A stretch of DNA of 8,177 nucleotides from CAKZYD01 sp039026755 (GCA_039026755.1 JBCCLR010000175.1:1-8177), one strand, 5' to 3'; shown: positions 1 to 7,411, counted from the stretch's first letter. Translations and numbers: made by a program. The notes: generated by a model not told the origin, from the letters alone.

Positions 1-603
1 CTTAAGATTTGGCCAGTTCTGAAGGGGCGGCTTGACGCGGCCCACAAAGGCAATGCGCACACCATCCGTATGGCGCGGGATCCACTCTTGCACCACAAAC
101 GGGCCAAAGCTGAATTGCACAGGGTCGGATGGGCCTTGCCAGCCGGCGTCCGTGACCTTCGCCGCAGTCGCCGCCATGTCGGCAACGCGAATGTTCATAT
201 TATAAATGCCGCCCGTTTCCCAGGCTTGGTCGTGGCTGCGGATACGCTGTTGCGGCACGCCATTAAATTCTAAAATACGCACAAAGCCGCGATCTGTGTT
301 TGCATTTGCCACCAGTGCAAATCGCGCACGCGCCGCGCTGGGTAGCCCCCAGGCTTTCAGTGTCGCTGCAGGAACGGGGCCCGTACTGCGCAGCTCCCAT
401 CCGAGATCGCGCTGATAAAAAGTGGCCATCGCCTCAAGATCGCGGACGCTCACTACCGCTTCGCGCCAGCCATCCGGTATCAGCGCGGACGTATCGGGGA
501 TATTGACATTTTCACCGGCAAAAGCTGCTGGCCCGCAGAGCAGCACGGCAAGGCATGCAGCCTTGCCCATCCTTTGCTTCAGACTGTTAAGCCGCCGGGC
601 CAT
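1..603 (-). CDS. Exported VOC (glyoxalase-fold) family protein, 3' end missing
   Basis: The frame is open from an ATG at 601-603 to the left edge, giving about 201 residues without a stop. The N-terminus reads as a Sec signal peptide: a basic stretch (MARRLNSLKQRMGKA), a hydrophobic core (CLAVLLCGPAA) and a likely cleavage after AFA. A VOC domain follows, with the family pattern VSVRDLEAMATFYQRDLGW in its first half and MNIRVADMAATAAKVTDAGW in its second. The upstream ATG is preferred because GGAG lies 7 nt before it; a second in-frame ATG at 570 has a poorer site but still gives a signal peptide. The start overlaps the 3' end of the MFS gene by 17 bp, suggesting coupled translation. The usual His/Glu metal-ligand positions seem to hold other residues, so it may not be a metal enzyme. 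Substrate is unknown. The VOC fold and export signal are seen in the sequence; a periplasmic location is inferred. Confidence 0.82.
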   Translation of the reverse strand, partial: MARRLNSLKQRMGKAACLAVLLCGPAAFAGENVNIPDTSALIPDGWREAVVSVRDLEAMATFYQRDLGWELRSTGPVPAATLKAWGLPSAARARFALVANANTDRGFVRILEFNGVPQQRIRSHDQAWETGGIYNMNIRVADMAATAAKVTDAGWQGPSDPVQFSFGPFVVQEWIPRHTDGVRIAFVGRVKPPLQNWPNLK

Positions 604-1945
604 GCAGCCGCTCCATCTGCGCCAGATACAGCCGGCGAATAACCGGCAGCAGAATGGCTGGAATAATCCCGTAGATCGCGGGCAGGGTTGCAATAGCAAG
701 GTGCAAGTTTTCTTCACCAAAGACCCGCGTTGATAAAGTGCCGACTGTGCCCGGGCCCAGCAACAAGCCGGACATGCTGATGGAGAGATAATAAAGCGCC
801 ACCATCTGGCCACGGATCTTGCCCGGCGTAATCAGCAGCAAAGACGTGATCCCCGCGGCGGAGATGACACCAATGCCAATATTGTTGAGCGCGAGCAAGC
901 CATAAGCCAGCCAAGCATTTGGCATCAGCATCGCGAAAATGCCAGTCGGCACCATCAAAAGATACCCAAACATCAATAAGCGAAACGGCGCGTCTTTGAT
1001 GCCCTTTTGGCTCCAATAGTCAGAGAAATAGCCAACGCATAAATAAGTCGGAATACCGACAATGAGAATGCCCGTGCCATTCACATAGGCATAAAAGGAT
1101 GGGTCCCAGCCATATAGCCGCTCAAAAGCGCCAGGGAAGAAATTGGTTTGGCCATAGGCCAGGATCGTCATCACGCAGATAAGTGAAATAAAGCCCGCAT
1201 AGGTGCCAATGCGATTGCCGACAAAGGCTAGCGTATCGGCAATAGAACTGCCCGTCACTTGATCAGCAGCCGACTTCATGACGCGACGCTTTGGCTCAGG
1301 CAGGAAGAAAAAGATGACTGCGAGAATGAGACCCGGCAAGCCCACCGCAATGAACGTGAGCCGCCATGGCTCGAGCGCGCCGAGCAGCGGTAATGACACA
1401 CTGCTCAGCTCCTTTGAAACAGTGAGCGCAAAACCCGACACAAAAGACGCGATGCTGCCGCCCACCACCAGCGCCATGGTGTAGACAGCAATAGGCTTGG
1501 CGCGCTTTTCTTCGGGAAAAGCATCACCAATCATCGAGAAGGCCGCGGGGCTCAGCGTCGCCTCGCCCGCTCCCACACCAAGCCGAGCTAAAAACAAATG
1601 CCAGAAGTTCCGCGCCAGGCCAGAAACGGCGGTGGCGATCGACCAGACCGCAACGCCAGTGGCCAGCACCCAAGTCCTGCGCTTGCGATCAACCAGCCAG
1701 CCCAGTGGGATGGCCATGGTTGCGTAGAAGACTGAAAACGCAAGACCAACGATCCAGCCAAACTGCTCATCAGAAATTTTCAAATCAGCCTTAATCGGCT
1801 CAATCAAATAGCCAATGATCGCCCGGTCTACATAGGAGAACACATACGTGACCATGAGGAGGAGGATGAGGCCCCAAGAGAGGACGGCCGGTGGGTACGG
1901 TGCGTCCGCTGGGACCGTGCCTGCAGCGCTGGATTGATCACTCAT
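587..1945 (-). CDS. MFS transporter, spinster-like
   Basis: This 452-residue integral inner-membrane protein has the length and pattern of a 12-helix major facilitator. The first helix lies around residues 22-42 and ends in YVDRAIIGYL, typical of spinster-like bacterial MFS proteins. The loop 2-3 signature is GWLVDRKRR (residues 82-90). It is followed by RLGVGAGEATLSPAAFSMIG (121-140) and an EEKRAKPIAVY loop. The charged IKADLKISDEQFGW segment after helix 1 also fits the group. Transport is probably driven by an ion gradient; neither substrate nor direction can be read from the sequence. The ATG overlaps the stop of the upstream VOC gene as ATGA, and the ribosome site is weak, so translation is probably coupled. 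In this operon the likely role is moving the pathway substrate or product across the inner membrane, which is inference. Confidence 0.9.
   Translation of the reverse strand: MSDQSSAAGTVPADAPYPPAVLSWGLILLLMVTYVFSYVDRAIIGYLIEPIKADLKISDEQFGWIVGLAFSVFYATMAIPLGWLVDRKRRTWVLATGVAVWSIATAVSGLARNFWHLFLARLGVGAGEATLSPAAFSMIGDAFPEEKRAKPIAVYTMALVVGGSIASFVSGFALTVSKELSSVSLPLLGALEPWRLTFIAVGLPGLILAVIFFFLPEPKRRVMKSAADQVTGSSIADTLAFVGNRIGTYAGFISLICVMTILAYGQTNFFPGAFERLYGWDPSFYAYVNGTGILIVGIPTYLCVGYFSDYWSQKGIKDAPFRLLMFGYLLMVPTGIFAMLMPNAWLAYGLLALNNIGIGVISAAGITSLLLITPGKIRGQMVALYYLSISMSGLLLGPGTVGTLSTRVFGEENLHLAIATLPAIYGIIPAILLPVIRRLYLAQMERLHGPAA
611..614 (-). promoter_or_regulatory. Ribosome binding site of the exported VOC gene
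   Basis: GGAG on the minus strand lies 7 nt upstream of the ATG at 603, inside the last codons of the MFS gene. It favours the start at 603 over the one at 570, which has only an AAGG directly abutting the ATG. Confidence 0.5.
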
Positions 1946-2397
1946 GAGGACACGCCTGCTTTTGGAATGTGATAAATCACCACCAGATTGTCATCGGCAT
2001 CGGCAATGCCCACTTCGCGTCCGGTTCTGCCGTCATGCGTTTCCAGCACTTCTTCGTCATAAACGGTAAGACCGAGTGCTTTTGCACCAGCGACCACCGC
2101 ATCAATCTCAGCAATATCAAGCACAATGGCCGCCCGGCGCGGATGCGGTATTGGCGCTATTTCAACCCCTTTGACCTCCGTTAATGCCATGACCCGCTCT
2201 TGCTGTGCTGTCGATAATGTGGCCCAGCGCATGGCCGCATTTTTGTCGATTTGAAACACCGGATAAGAATAGGAATCCTCTTTTGAGTCTGCGATAAAAG
2301 CGACCTCAAAACCAAGCACGTCACGGTAGAATTTGAGTGCTTCGTCAAGATCACGCACGATGAAATTGGCGCGTTGAAACCGTATGGATGTCGTCAT
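1942..2397 (-). CDS. VOC (glyoxalase-fold) family protein, cytoplasmic
   Basis: This is a 151-residue protein with two VOC half-domains. The first begins ANFIVRDLDEALKFYRDVLG, an almost canonical VOC opening. The second covers about residues 88-145, with RRAAIVLDIAEIDAVVAGAK and ends in the REVGIADADDNLVVIYHI strand. No signal peptide is visible. The ATG at 2397 is chosen because GGGGAGGG lies just before it and the upstream gene stops 13 nt away. A further in-frame ATG at 2424 would overlap that gene and has no comparable site. The Glu normally found in the last strand of metal-dependent members seems replaced by Val, and Arg sits where the first-strand His is expected. It may therefore be a non-metal or binding-only member, or a divergent isomerase or lyase. 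Its stop overlaps the MFS start (ATGA). Confidence 0.85.
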   Translation of the reverse strand: MTTSIRFQRANFIVRDLDEALKFYRDVLGFEVAFIADSKEDSYSYPVFQIDKNAAMRWATLSTAQQERVMALTEVKGVEIAPIPHPRRAAIVLDIAEIDAVVAGAKALGLTVYDEEVLETHDGRTGREVGIADADDNLVVIYHIPKAGVSS

Positions 2398-2400
2398 TGT

Positions 2401-2408
2401 CCCTCCCC
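2401..2408 (-). promoter_or_regulatory. Strong ribosome binding site of the second VOC gene
   Basis: The purine run GGGGAGGG, containing GGAGG, lies 4 nt upstream of the ATG at 2397 in the 13-nt gap after the oxidoreductase stop. It decides the start in favour of 2397. Confidence 0.7.
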
Positions 2409-2410
2409 TT

Positions 2411-3529
2411 TTAGCCCCAGCCATCCGGCTCGCCGCGCACCGATGTGTAGGTCACCCCCACATTGCGGCCGTAGTACATCCGGGCAAGCGCGCGCGGCAT
2501 GCTCTGAAATCCTTGGTTCTCATCAATGAGTGGCTGCAATTTTCCAGACTTTATCCAGTCTGCCATGTGCTCCATGGCGATGGTCCATTGGTCCATGTAA
2601 TTATAGACAAAAAAGCCCTGCAATCGGCTGTCCGTGCGGCCAATACGGCGGTACCCCGGCAGGCTCGATGTGGTCCCCTTTTCCACATATTCGCTGATTG
2701 CGCCGCACAATATGATGCGCGCGCGCAAGCGCAGGCGATCAAGGCACAGGTCAAGCACTTTGCCGCCGATATTGTCAAAATACATATCAAGGCCATCAGG
2801 CAAAAACGCATCGAGCATGGCACCGACATCATCTGACTTATAGTCAATAGCTTCGGCGCAGCCATAGCGTTTGATCAGCGCACACTTCTCCGGCCCGCCA
2901 GCAATGCCAATGACTTTGGCGCCAACCACATTGGCCGCCATTTGCGACACCAATGAGCCAACGCCGCCAGCCGCGCCGGACAAAACGGTCAAATCACCAG
3001 CGCGCGGCTCACCGCAAATCATATAGCCAGCATAGGCAGACATGCCCTTCATGCCGAGCACACCCGCGCCAAGGGCAGCAGGCAAACCATTGTTGGGCAT
3101 GCGGATAAACTTCTCCTTGGCCGTCATGCCAGAGACTTTGTACGTCTGCCAGCCAAGCTGGCCTTGCACGATCTCGCCTTCACGCCACGCCGCGTTGCGC
3201 GACTTGACGATTTGCGCAACACCCCGCCCATGAATGATATCTCCAAGGCTGAGCGGTACTTCGCCGGCGGCAGGCAGGCCTTGCATGTAAAACCGCATGA
3301 CCGGCGCAAGGCCAAGATACAGCGTTTTTAACAGCACTTCACCATCGCCTGGCTCCGGCACGGCGGCCTCATGCCAGGTAAAGTCTTCCGGCGTAACATT
3401 GCCGGTGGGTGCGCGGGCGATGCGCCAGGATTGATGCACATCGTCATCAATCACATGGCCCGCCTCAAGCGCAGCAAAAGCATCAAGTTCTGGCATAGAG
3501 ACCTGCGCCAATGCCCCTTTCAATGTCAC
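2411..3529 (-). CDS. NADP-dependent oxidoreductase, zinc-free MDR (prostaglandin/leukotriene reductase-like)
   Basis: This medium-chain dehydrogenase/reductase of the zinc-independent 2-alkenal/prostaglandin reductase-like group reduces activated C=C bonds in known relatives. The N-terminal substrate domain starts SWRIARAPTG (residues 34-43) and contains VPEPGDGEVLLKTLYLGLAP. The nucleotide-binding domain has SGAAGGVGSLVSQMA (AAGGVG at 186-191), a GIAGGPEKC segment, AIDYK and YFDNIGG (250-256), all family hallmarks. The C-terminal QGFFVYNY also fits. The start is uncertain. The GTG at 3529 overlaps the upstream stop (GTGA) but has no visible ribosome site and makes the protein about 30 residues longer than usual. 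ATG 3496 has a modest AGG. GTG 3454 has GAGG 8 nt upstream and gives 347 residues, close to family length. The family is confident; the true substrate is unknown. Confidence 0.9.
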   Translation of the reverse strand: MTLKGALAQVSMPELDAFAALEAGHVIDDDVHQSWRIARAPTGNVTPEDFTWHEAAVPEPGDGEVLLKTLYLGLAPVMRFYMQGLPAAGEVPLSLGDIIHGRGVAQIVKSRNAAWREGEIVQGQLGWQTYKVSGMTAKEKFIRMPNNGLPAALGAGVLGMKGMSAYAGYMICGEPRAGDLTVLSGAAGGVGSLVSQMAANVVGAKVIGIAGGPEKCALIKRYGCAEAIDYKSDDVGAMLDAFLPDGLDMYFDNIGGKVLDLCLDRLRLRARIILCGAISEYVEKGTTSSLPGYRRIGRTDSRLQGFFVYNYMDQWTIAMEHMADWIKSGKLQPLIDENQGFQSMPRALARMYYGRNVGVTYTSVRGEPDGWG

Positions 3530-4008
3530 TTAGGGTGCACTCTGACGGTTTGGTTTACTTCAAAGAAATAGCCGTCAAGGTCAAAGAACGAGCAACCAAT
3601 CATATCTTTCTTCGCGCCATCGGCGCCGGTAACCGTCCATTCATCCGGTTCAGCATGGATGCGCGAACCCAGCGCCCGCGCGCGCTCGACAGCGCCGCGC
3701 GCATCATCGGATGCAACGACAAAAACCGGCTGGCCAAAGGGCACTTCGGTGGGGAGCGCCTTAGGCAAGTCATCACGCACCGGTTTGGTCCATTCCATCA
3801 GGCCGATCATGCCGATGGTATCGTGCTCTGCTTTCATGATCACAAGGCGCAGCTCATCGCCCTTCTTGCCCATGGCAAGCCGCGTGCCCGACAGCGTGAA
3901 GGGGGTATCCATCCAGCGGCTCATGCCCAGCACCTGTTCATACCAGTGCGCAGATTTTTCCGCATCGCGCACCACCAACGTGGTGCGTTTGATAATATTG
4001 CCGGCCAC
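3526..4008 (-). CDS. VOC (glyoxalase-fold) family protein, first gene of the operon
   Basis: This 160-residue cytoplasmic protein opens with a VOC half-domain (IKRTTLVVRDAEKSAHWYEQ, about residues 5-24). The second half-domain contains GQPVFVVASDDARGAVERAR, and the protein ends with CSFFDLDGYFFEVNQ, the usual last strand with a conserved Glu. The reading frame runs upstream to 4224, but the GTG at 4008 is chosen because GGGGG lies 7 nt before it, homology to the family begins there, and the longer version would run into the divergent gene. It is the promoter-proximal gene of the five-gene operon, and its stop overlaps the next start by 4 bp. The usual first-strand His position holds Arg, so metal binding is doubtful despite the last-strand Glu. 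The reaction is not known. Confidence 0.85.
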   Translation of the reverse strand: MAGNIIKRTTLVVRDAEKSAHWYEQVLGMSRWMDTPFTLSGTRLAMGKKGDELRLVIMKAEHDTIGMIGLMEWTKPVRDDLPKALPTEVPFGQPVFVVASDDARGAVERARALGSRIHAEPDEWTVTGADGAKKDMIGCSFFDLDGYFFEVNQTVRVHPK

Positions 4009-4015
4009 TTTATTT

Positions 4016-4020
4016 CCCCC
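4016..4020 (-). promoter_or_regulatory. Ribosome binding site deciding a GTG start
   Basis: GGGGG on the minus strand lies 7 nt upstream of the GTG at 4008. It supports a GTG start for the first VOC gene rather than any of the upstream ATG codons in the same frame. Confidence 0.55.
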
Positions 4021-4027
4021 GCTGATA

Positions 4028-4038
4028 CTATGGTATAG
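4028..4038. promoter_or_regulatory. Possible promoter -10 and short inverted repeat for the VOC operon
   Basis: In the 124-bp gap between divergent genes, the minus strand carries TATACC (4032-4037), a fair -10 match placed just upstream of the ribosome site at 4016-4020. It lies inside a small inverted repeat, CTAT-3-ATAG. The -35 candidate 17 nt upstream (TTTCCG) is poor. A promoter for the operon must lie in this gap, but this exact placement is weakly supported. Confidence 0.27.
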
Positions 4039-4117
4039 CAACGCTGTAAGAGATCGGAAACAGCTACAAAGGCGCCGCGCAATAATTTGATTATTCTCAA
4101 GTTTTTTACGACCGCGC

Positions 4118-4123
4118 AGAGGA
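4118..4123 (+). promoter_or_regulatory. Ribosome binding site of the F420-reductase-like gene
   Basis: AGAGGA lies 9 nt upstream of the ATG at 4133 in an A-rich context. It supports that start. Confidence 0.55.
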
Positions 4124-4132
4124 AAATAAACC

Positions 4133-4816
4133 ATGTCAGACCGCCAAAACATCGCCATCATCGGAACCGGCCGCATGGGCAGCGCCTTTGGTAAAAGGCT
4201 GTCGGCCTTGGGCCATGCAATCACCTATGGAAGCCGCACACCGCATAGCGAAGCTGTTCAGAATCTGCTGCAAGAGCAAGGCGCAAGTGTCTCTGCGTCA
4301 AGCATCGCAGAGGCCGCCAGCCAAGCCGACGCAGTTCTTCTGGCAACACCGCATAGCGCACTCGCGGACATCCTCCCCGAGCTTGGAACGCTGAAGGGCA
4401 AGACGGTGATTGATGTAACAAATGCGCTGGTGATGGCGGACACTGGCCTGATGCAACTGCTGCCCGACGCTTCAGGCGAGACCATTCAAGTGGCCAAGCC
4501 CGAGGCCAAGGTCGTCAAAGCGTTTAACACCATCGGCTTTCACGTGATCGCCAATCCACAGGCGGCGGGCGGGCCGGTGAGTGTGATGCTGGCCAGCGAC
4601 CATCCAAACGCAAAGACCTACGCCGCCGAATTGGCCGAGGTGCTTGGCTTTACCAGCGTAGACGTCGGGCCCATAGCCCACGCCCGCTACCTCGAAGGCA
4701 TGGCTGCGCTTTATATGGTGCCATACCTGCAAGGCCGCATGACCGAGGCTTTTGAATTCTACCTGCAGCAAGGCGCGGCGCCGAAAGAGAGCAAAGGCGT
4801 ACGCGCAGCCGGATAA
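4133..4816 (+). CDS. NADPH-dependent F420 reductase-like / NADP-binding oxidoreductase
   Basis: This 227-residue cytoplasmic protein is made essentially of one Rossmann domain. It has the dinucleotide-binding motif IIGTGRMGSAFGKRLSALGH near residues 9-28, followed by YGSRTP, where the Arg suits the 2'-phosphate of NADP. The later features ADAVLLATPHSALADIL, GKTVIDVTNAL, VVKAFNTIG and ARYLEGMAALYM belong to the family named after NADPH:F420 oxidoreductase (COG2085 type). Many bacterial members occur in organisms not known to make F420, so the actual electron acceptor is open; flavin or another small substrate is possible. It is transcribed away from the VOC/MFS operon from a shared 124-bp gap and is followed at once by a strong terminator, so it is probably monocistronic. 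A functional link to the operon is inferred from the divergent arrangement only. Confidence 0.85.
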   Translation: MSDRQNIAIIGTGRMGSAFGKRLSALGHAITYGSRTPHSEAVQNLLQEQGASVSASSIAEAASQADAVLLATPHSALADILPELGTLKGKTVIDVTNALVMADTGLMQLLPDASGETIQVAKPEAKVVKAFNTIGFHVIANPQAAGGPVSVMLASDHPNAKTYAAELAEVLGFTSVDVGPIAHARYLEGMAALYMVPYLQGRMTEAFEFYLQQGAAPKESKGVRAAG

Positions 4817-4818
4817 GA

Positions 4819-4855
4819 AAAACCCAGCCCCTGCTAGGTGCAGAAGCTGGGTTTT
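4819..4855. terminator. Bidirectional intrinsic terminator between convergent genes
   Basis: AAAACCCAGC (4819-4828) pairs exactly with GCTGGGTTTT (4846-4855). Inside the loop, CTGC (4831-4834) can pair with GCAG (4840-4843), giving a longer, interrupted stem. A T-rich run (GGTTTTT) follows on the plus strand, and the A run at 4818-4822 becomes a T run on the minus strand. It sits 2 nt after the F420-reductase-like stop and just beyond the TonB receptor stop at 4874, so it can end both transcripts. Confidence 0.85.
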
Positions 4856-4873
4856 GGTTTTTGAGCTGGGCGC

Positions 4874-7411
4874 TTAACGGAAGGTGTAAGTGAGCCGCAG
4901 GCCAAATTGGCGCTTGTCTCGGAGTGCCACTTGCGCACCTTCGCGGTTAAAATCGAAGAAAGACGTTGGAAAATTGGAGATTCTATTAGCGATATTTAAG
5001 TCCGCAAAGTTAAACGCTGCCGCCGGAGCATTTTCGTTGAACAGGTTGGTAACGAAAAGTTCCAAGCGAAGATCTTCGCCTTGCAACCCAACACGCAGGT
5101 TGGTGTCAAAAGCATCCTGGACTTCCGTTACGTTCGCGTTGGAGTCCCAGAAATTTCCTGTGTAAAAGACATCACCGCGAATGAACCAGTTATCAAATCC
5201 GATAAATCCTCCCGTAATATCCTGGGTCCAAGTACCAGCCAGCGATCCAGCGAACGGTGGGAAGCGAGGCGCCTGTTGACCCGACACGTCAGCTGCCGGA
5301 CCGAAAATATCGCCAAAATCTCCAGTTCCTGCTTCATCCGGGAAGGAGTCAATAGTTGCATCAATGTACGCTGCAGAACCGTTTATCGTAAGATTTTCGG
5401 TTACTTGAACGGTTAGGTCTAATTCAAAGCCATAGATATCGGTCGTAGCACCGTTACTGTTGAACGCTACCGTTCTAAATGGGTTTGAGGCATTAGGATC
5501 ATTTTCCGCGATACCTAAGACTTGGCGGACAATTTCATCACTACGGCGCATATAAAACGCCGCCAAATTAAAGCCAGCCCGTCCATCCCACAATTGTTGC
5601 TTCCAGCCTAATTCAAAGTTTTCAAGTTGCTCTTCTTCGAAGGCAAAATCGGCCTCGGGGGCGAGTCCTTGCAGTTCCGCTAGTTCGACGGCGTCTAGCT
5701 CTGCGACTTCAGGATTAAATCCTCCTGGCAGGTTACCTTTACTGTAGGTGAAATACACCGTCGCCAATTCGGTCGGCTCATATCGAAGGGTGACACGCGG
5801 CAAAAACCTTGTAAACGTACGCGGTGAAACCGCGTCTAGTCCTTCCGCAGCCCTAATTTCATTAATCTCATCTTCCGTAACCTCATCTTCCTGATACCGG
5901 CCTTCGAGTGTTAGGGACAGTTTTTCTGTGACTTCAAAGTCAAAAGAACCAAACAAACCAATCGTTCTCGCCTGCGTTCGGAAAGGCACTGTTCGGAAAA
6001 TATCATCGAAGGCAATGTTACCGAAAAAGGCAAATGGAAAGGTTGAGGCGGTGCCATTTGCTTGAAGTATTTCAATATCAACATACGACGCTCCAACTTG
6101 CCATTCCAATCGGTCATTTAGTAACAGGCCAGCAAATCTACCCTCCAGTGTAAAGTCTTCGATTTCTCGCGATGCGTAGGCCAGATACGATGGATCCCCC
6201 GTTAAATCAAAGTCAATCCACCGACCAAAATTTTCCTTATTGTATCCCCCCAGAAATGTGAAAGATACGCTGTCAGAAATATCGAGTTCAGTGTTTAATC
6301 CAAGGCGAAAGCTGTCGAGTTGAAGGCCCCAATCATCCTGGTTTAAAAAATTGTATTTAAAATCTGCAATCGCGATATCGTCAGAAAAGTCAGAGTCGTT
6401 CATAATAATACTGCGAAAAAGCGCAATGTCATCAGGACCCGAGTTCATGCCGAGAGTTGATTCATCAGGCTGCGTAATCACACCCCTGAACACTGACTCT
6501 GTCCTCACATCTGCATTCAAATCAAAAATAGTTGGTGGAACGACTGAGTCACTTTGATCAACTGTACCATCCGGGTTTAACAGAAAGCCACCGAAGTTAT
6601 GCGAATTTACTCCGGCAGTTTCTTGAGCAGCTGGCGCTCCATCGTTTACCTTTCGGTAAGATATACGCAGTTTTGATCGGAACGCTGGAGTAGGTTTCCA
6701 ACTCAAGGTTCCATTGAAGGAATACTGTTCTTCATCACCCAGTCGCTGACCATCAACGATGGTATTATCATAATGCCCATCAAATGACTCATACATTCCT
6801 CCGATTCGAAAACCCAAGGTTTCGGTAATTGGCCCTTCAAAGCCCGCCGAAACCCGGTATTCGCCACGTGTTGCAGCCAACAGATTGATATCTGCGCGCA
6901 ATTCATCACCAGGATCTTTGGTAACGTAGTTGATAGCACCAGCAAAAGTGTTACGACCGAACAAAGCGGACTGTGGACCTTTTATTATTTCGACGCGCTC
7001 AAGCTCATTGATACCAATCGTCTCTGCACCATCACTCAAATAAACACCGTCAATAAAAACCGTCGCGGTTTGCTGCAACCGATTGTCAGTTGACAGAAAC
7101 ACGCCGCGAAATCGTGGGGTTGTATTCACGCGCGCAGGTGTCTGGTTGAATTCTTCGATAAATAGCCCAGGCGTTGCTTTTGCGATGTCAATAACGTTCT
7201 CGAAGCCGGCAGCCTGTAATTCAACCTGATCAAAAGCGGTTATCGCCAGCGGCGCATCAAGCAGCGTCTCAGCCTTCTTCCGGGCCGTGACGATGATGGT
7301 TTCTGTACCCTCAGCATCCTGCTCCTGCGCAAGTGTAGCACCCGGCGCCGCAAGCAAAACCGCTGCCATACCCGCCAGTGCGGTTTGGCTATATAAATGT
7401 CCTATTTTCAT
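4874..7411 (-). CDS. TonB-dependent outer-membrane receptor
   Basis: This complete 845-residue receptor imports a ligand across the outer membrane using TonB/ExbBD energy. Residues 1-28 form a signal peptide ending ATLA. The TonB box is ETIIVTA (37-43). The plug domain carries RFRG (100-103), VFIDGVYLSDG (118-128) and LERVEIIKGPQSALFGRNTFAG (137-158, ending in GAINYVTK), all canonical. The remainder is a beta-barrel with alternating aromatic strands, including YFTYSKGNLPGGFNPE, and ends LRLTYTFR. No N-terminal signalling (STN) domain precedes the plug, so sigma-factor regulation is not expected. GGGGGG lies 5 nt before the ATG. The barrel-coding part is noticeably more AT-rich than the 5' end and neighbouring genes. 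The ligand is not identifiable: receptors of this general type in sphingomonad-like bacteria carry many organic compounds as well as iron chelates. It is divergent from an exported amine-oxidase-like gene. Confidence 0.95.
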   Translation of the reverse strand: MKIGHLYSQTALAGMAAVLLAAPGATLAQEQDAEGTETIIVTARKKAETLLDAPLAITAFDQVELQAAGFENVIDIAKATPGLFIEEFNQTPARVNTTPRFRGVFLSTDNRLQQTATVFIDGVYLSDGAETIGINELERVEIIKGPQSALFGRNTFAGAINYVTKDPGDELRADINLLAATRGEYRVSAGFEGPITETLGFRIGGMYESFDGHYDNTIVDGQRLGDEEQYSFNGTLSWKPTPAFRSKLRISYRKVNDGAPAAQETAGVNSHNFGGFLLNPDGTVDQSDSVVPPTIFDLNADVRTESVFRGVITQPDESTLGMNSGPDDIALFRSIIMNDSDFSDDIAIADFKYNFLNQDDWGLQLDSFRLGLNTELDISDSVSFTFLGGYNKENFGRWIDFDLTGDPSYLAYASREIEDFTLEGRFAGLLLNDRLEWQVGASYVDIEILQANGTASTFPFAFFGNIAFDDIFRTVPFRTQARTIGLFGSFDFEVTEKLSLTLEGRYQEDEVTEDEINEIRAAEGLDAVSPRTFTRFLPRVTLRYEPTELATVYFTYSKGNLPGGFNPEVAELDAVELAELQGLAPEADFAFEEEQLENFELGWKQQLWDGRAGFNLAAFYMRRSDEIVRQVLGIAENDPNASNPFRTVAFNSNGATTDIYGFELDLTVQVTENLTINGSAAYIDATIDSFPDEAGTGDFGDIFGPAADVSGQQAPRFPPFAGSLAGTWTQDITGGFIGFDNWFIRGDVFYTGNFWDSNANVTEVQDAFDTNLRVGLQGEDLRLELFVTNLFNENAPAAAFNFADLNIANRISNFPTSFFDFNREGAQVALRDKRQFGLRLTYTFR

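Noticed and set aside
70..733. Several short plus-strand frames at the left end
   Set aside because: They are antisense to the exported VOC gene and the MFS 3' end, overlap each other, and show no domain or ribosome site.
2384..2836. 150-codon plus-strand frame
   Set aside because: It is antisense to the MDR reductase, has no ribosome site or recognisable domain, and is explained by the GC-rich codon structure of the real gene.
3511..4038. 175-codon plus-strand frame
   Set aside because: It lies entirely antisense to the first VOC gene and its promoter gap. Its product has no family pattern, whereas the minus-strand product is a clear VOC protein.
4009..4224. Upstream extension of the first VOC frame to an ATG at 4224
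   Set aside because: It would overlap the divergent reductase gene by 92 bp and consume the promoter gap. The extra residues do not resemble the family, and a good ribosome site supports GTG 4008.
4133..4816. Evidence that the organism makes cofactor F420
   Set aside because: Only the family name points to F420. Similar Rossmann proteins are common in bacteria without F420, and no F420 biosynthesis gene is in the window.
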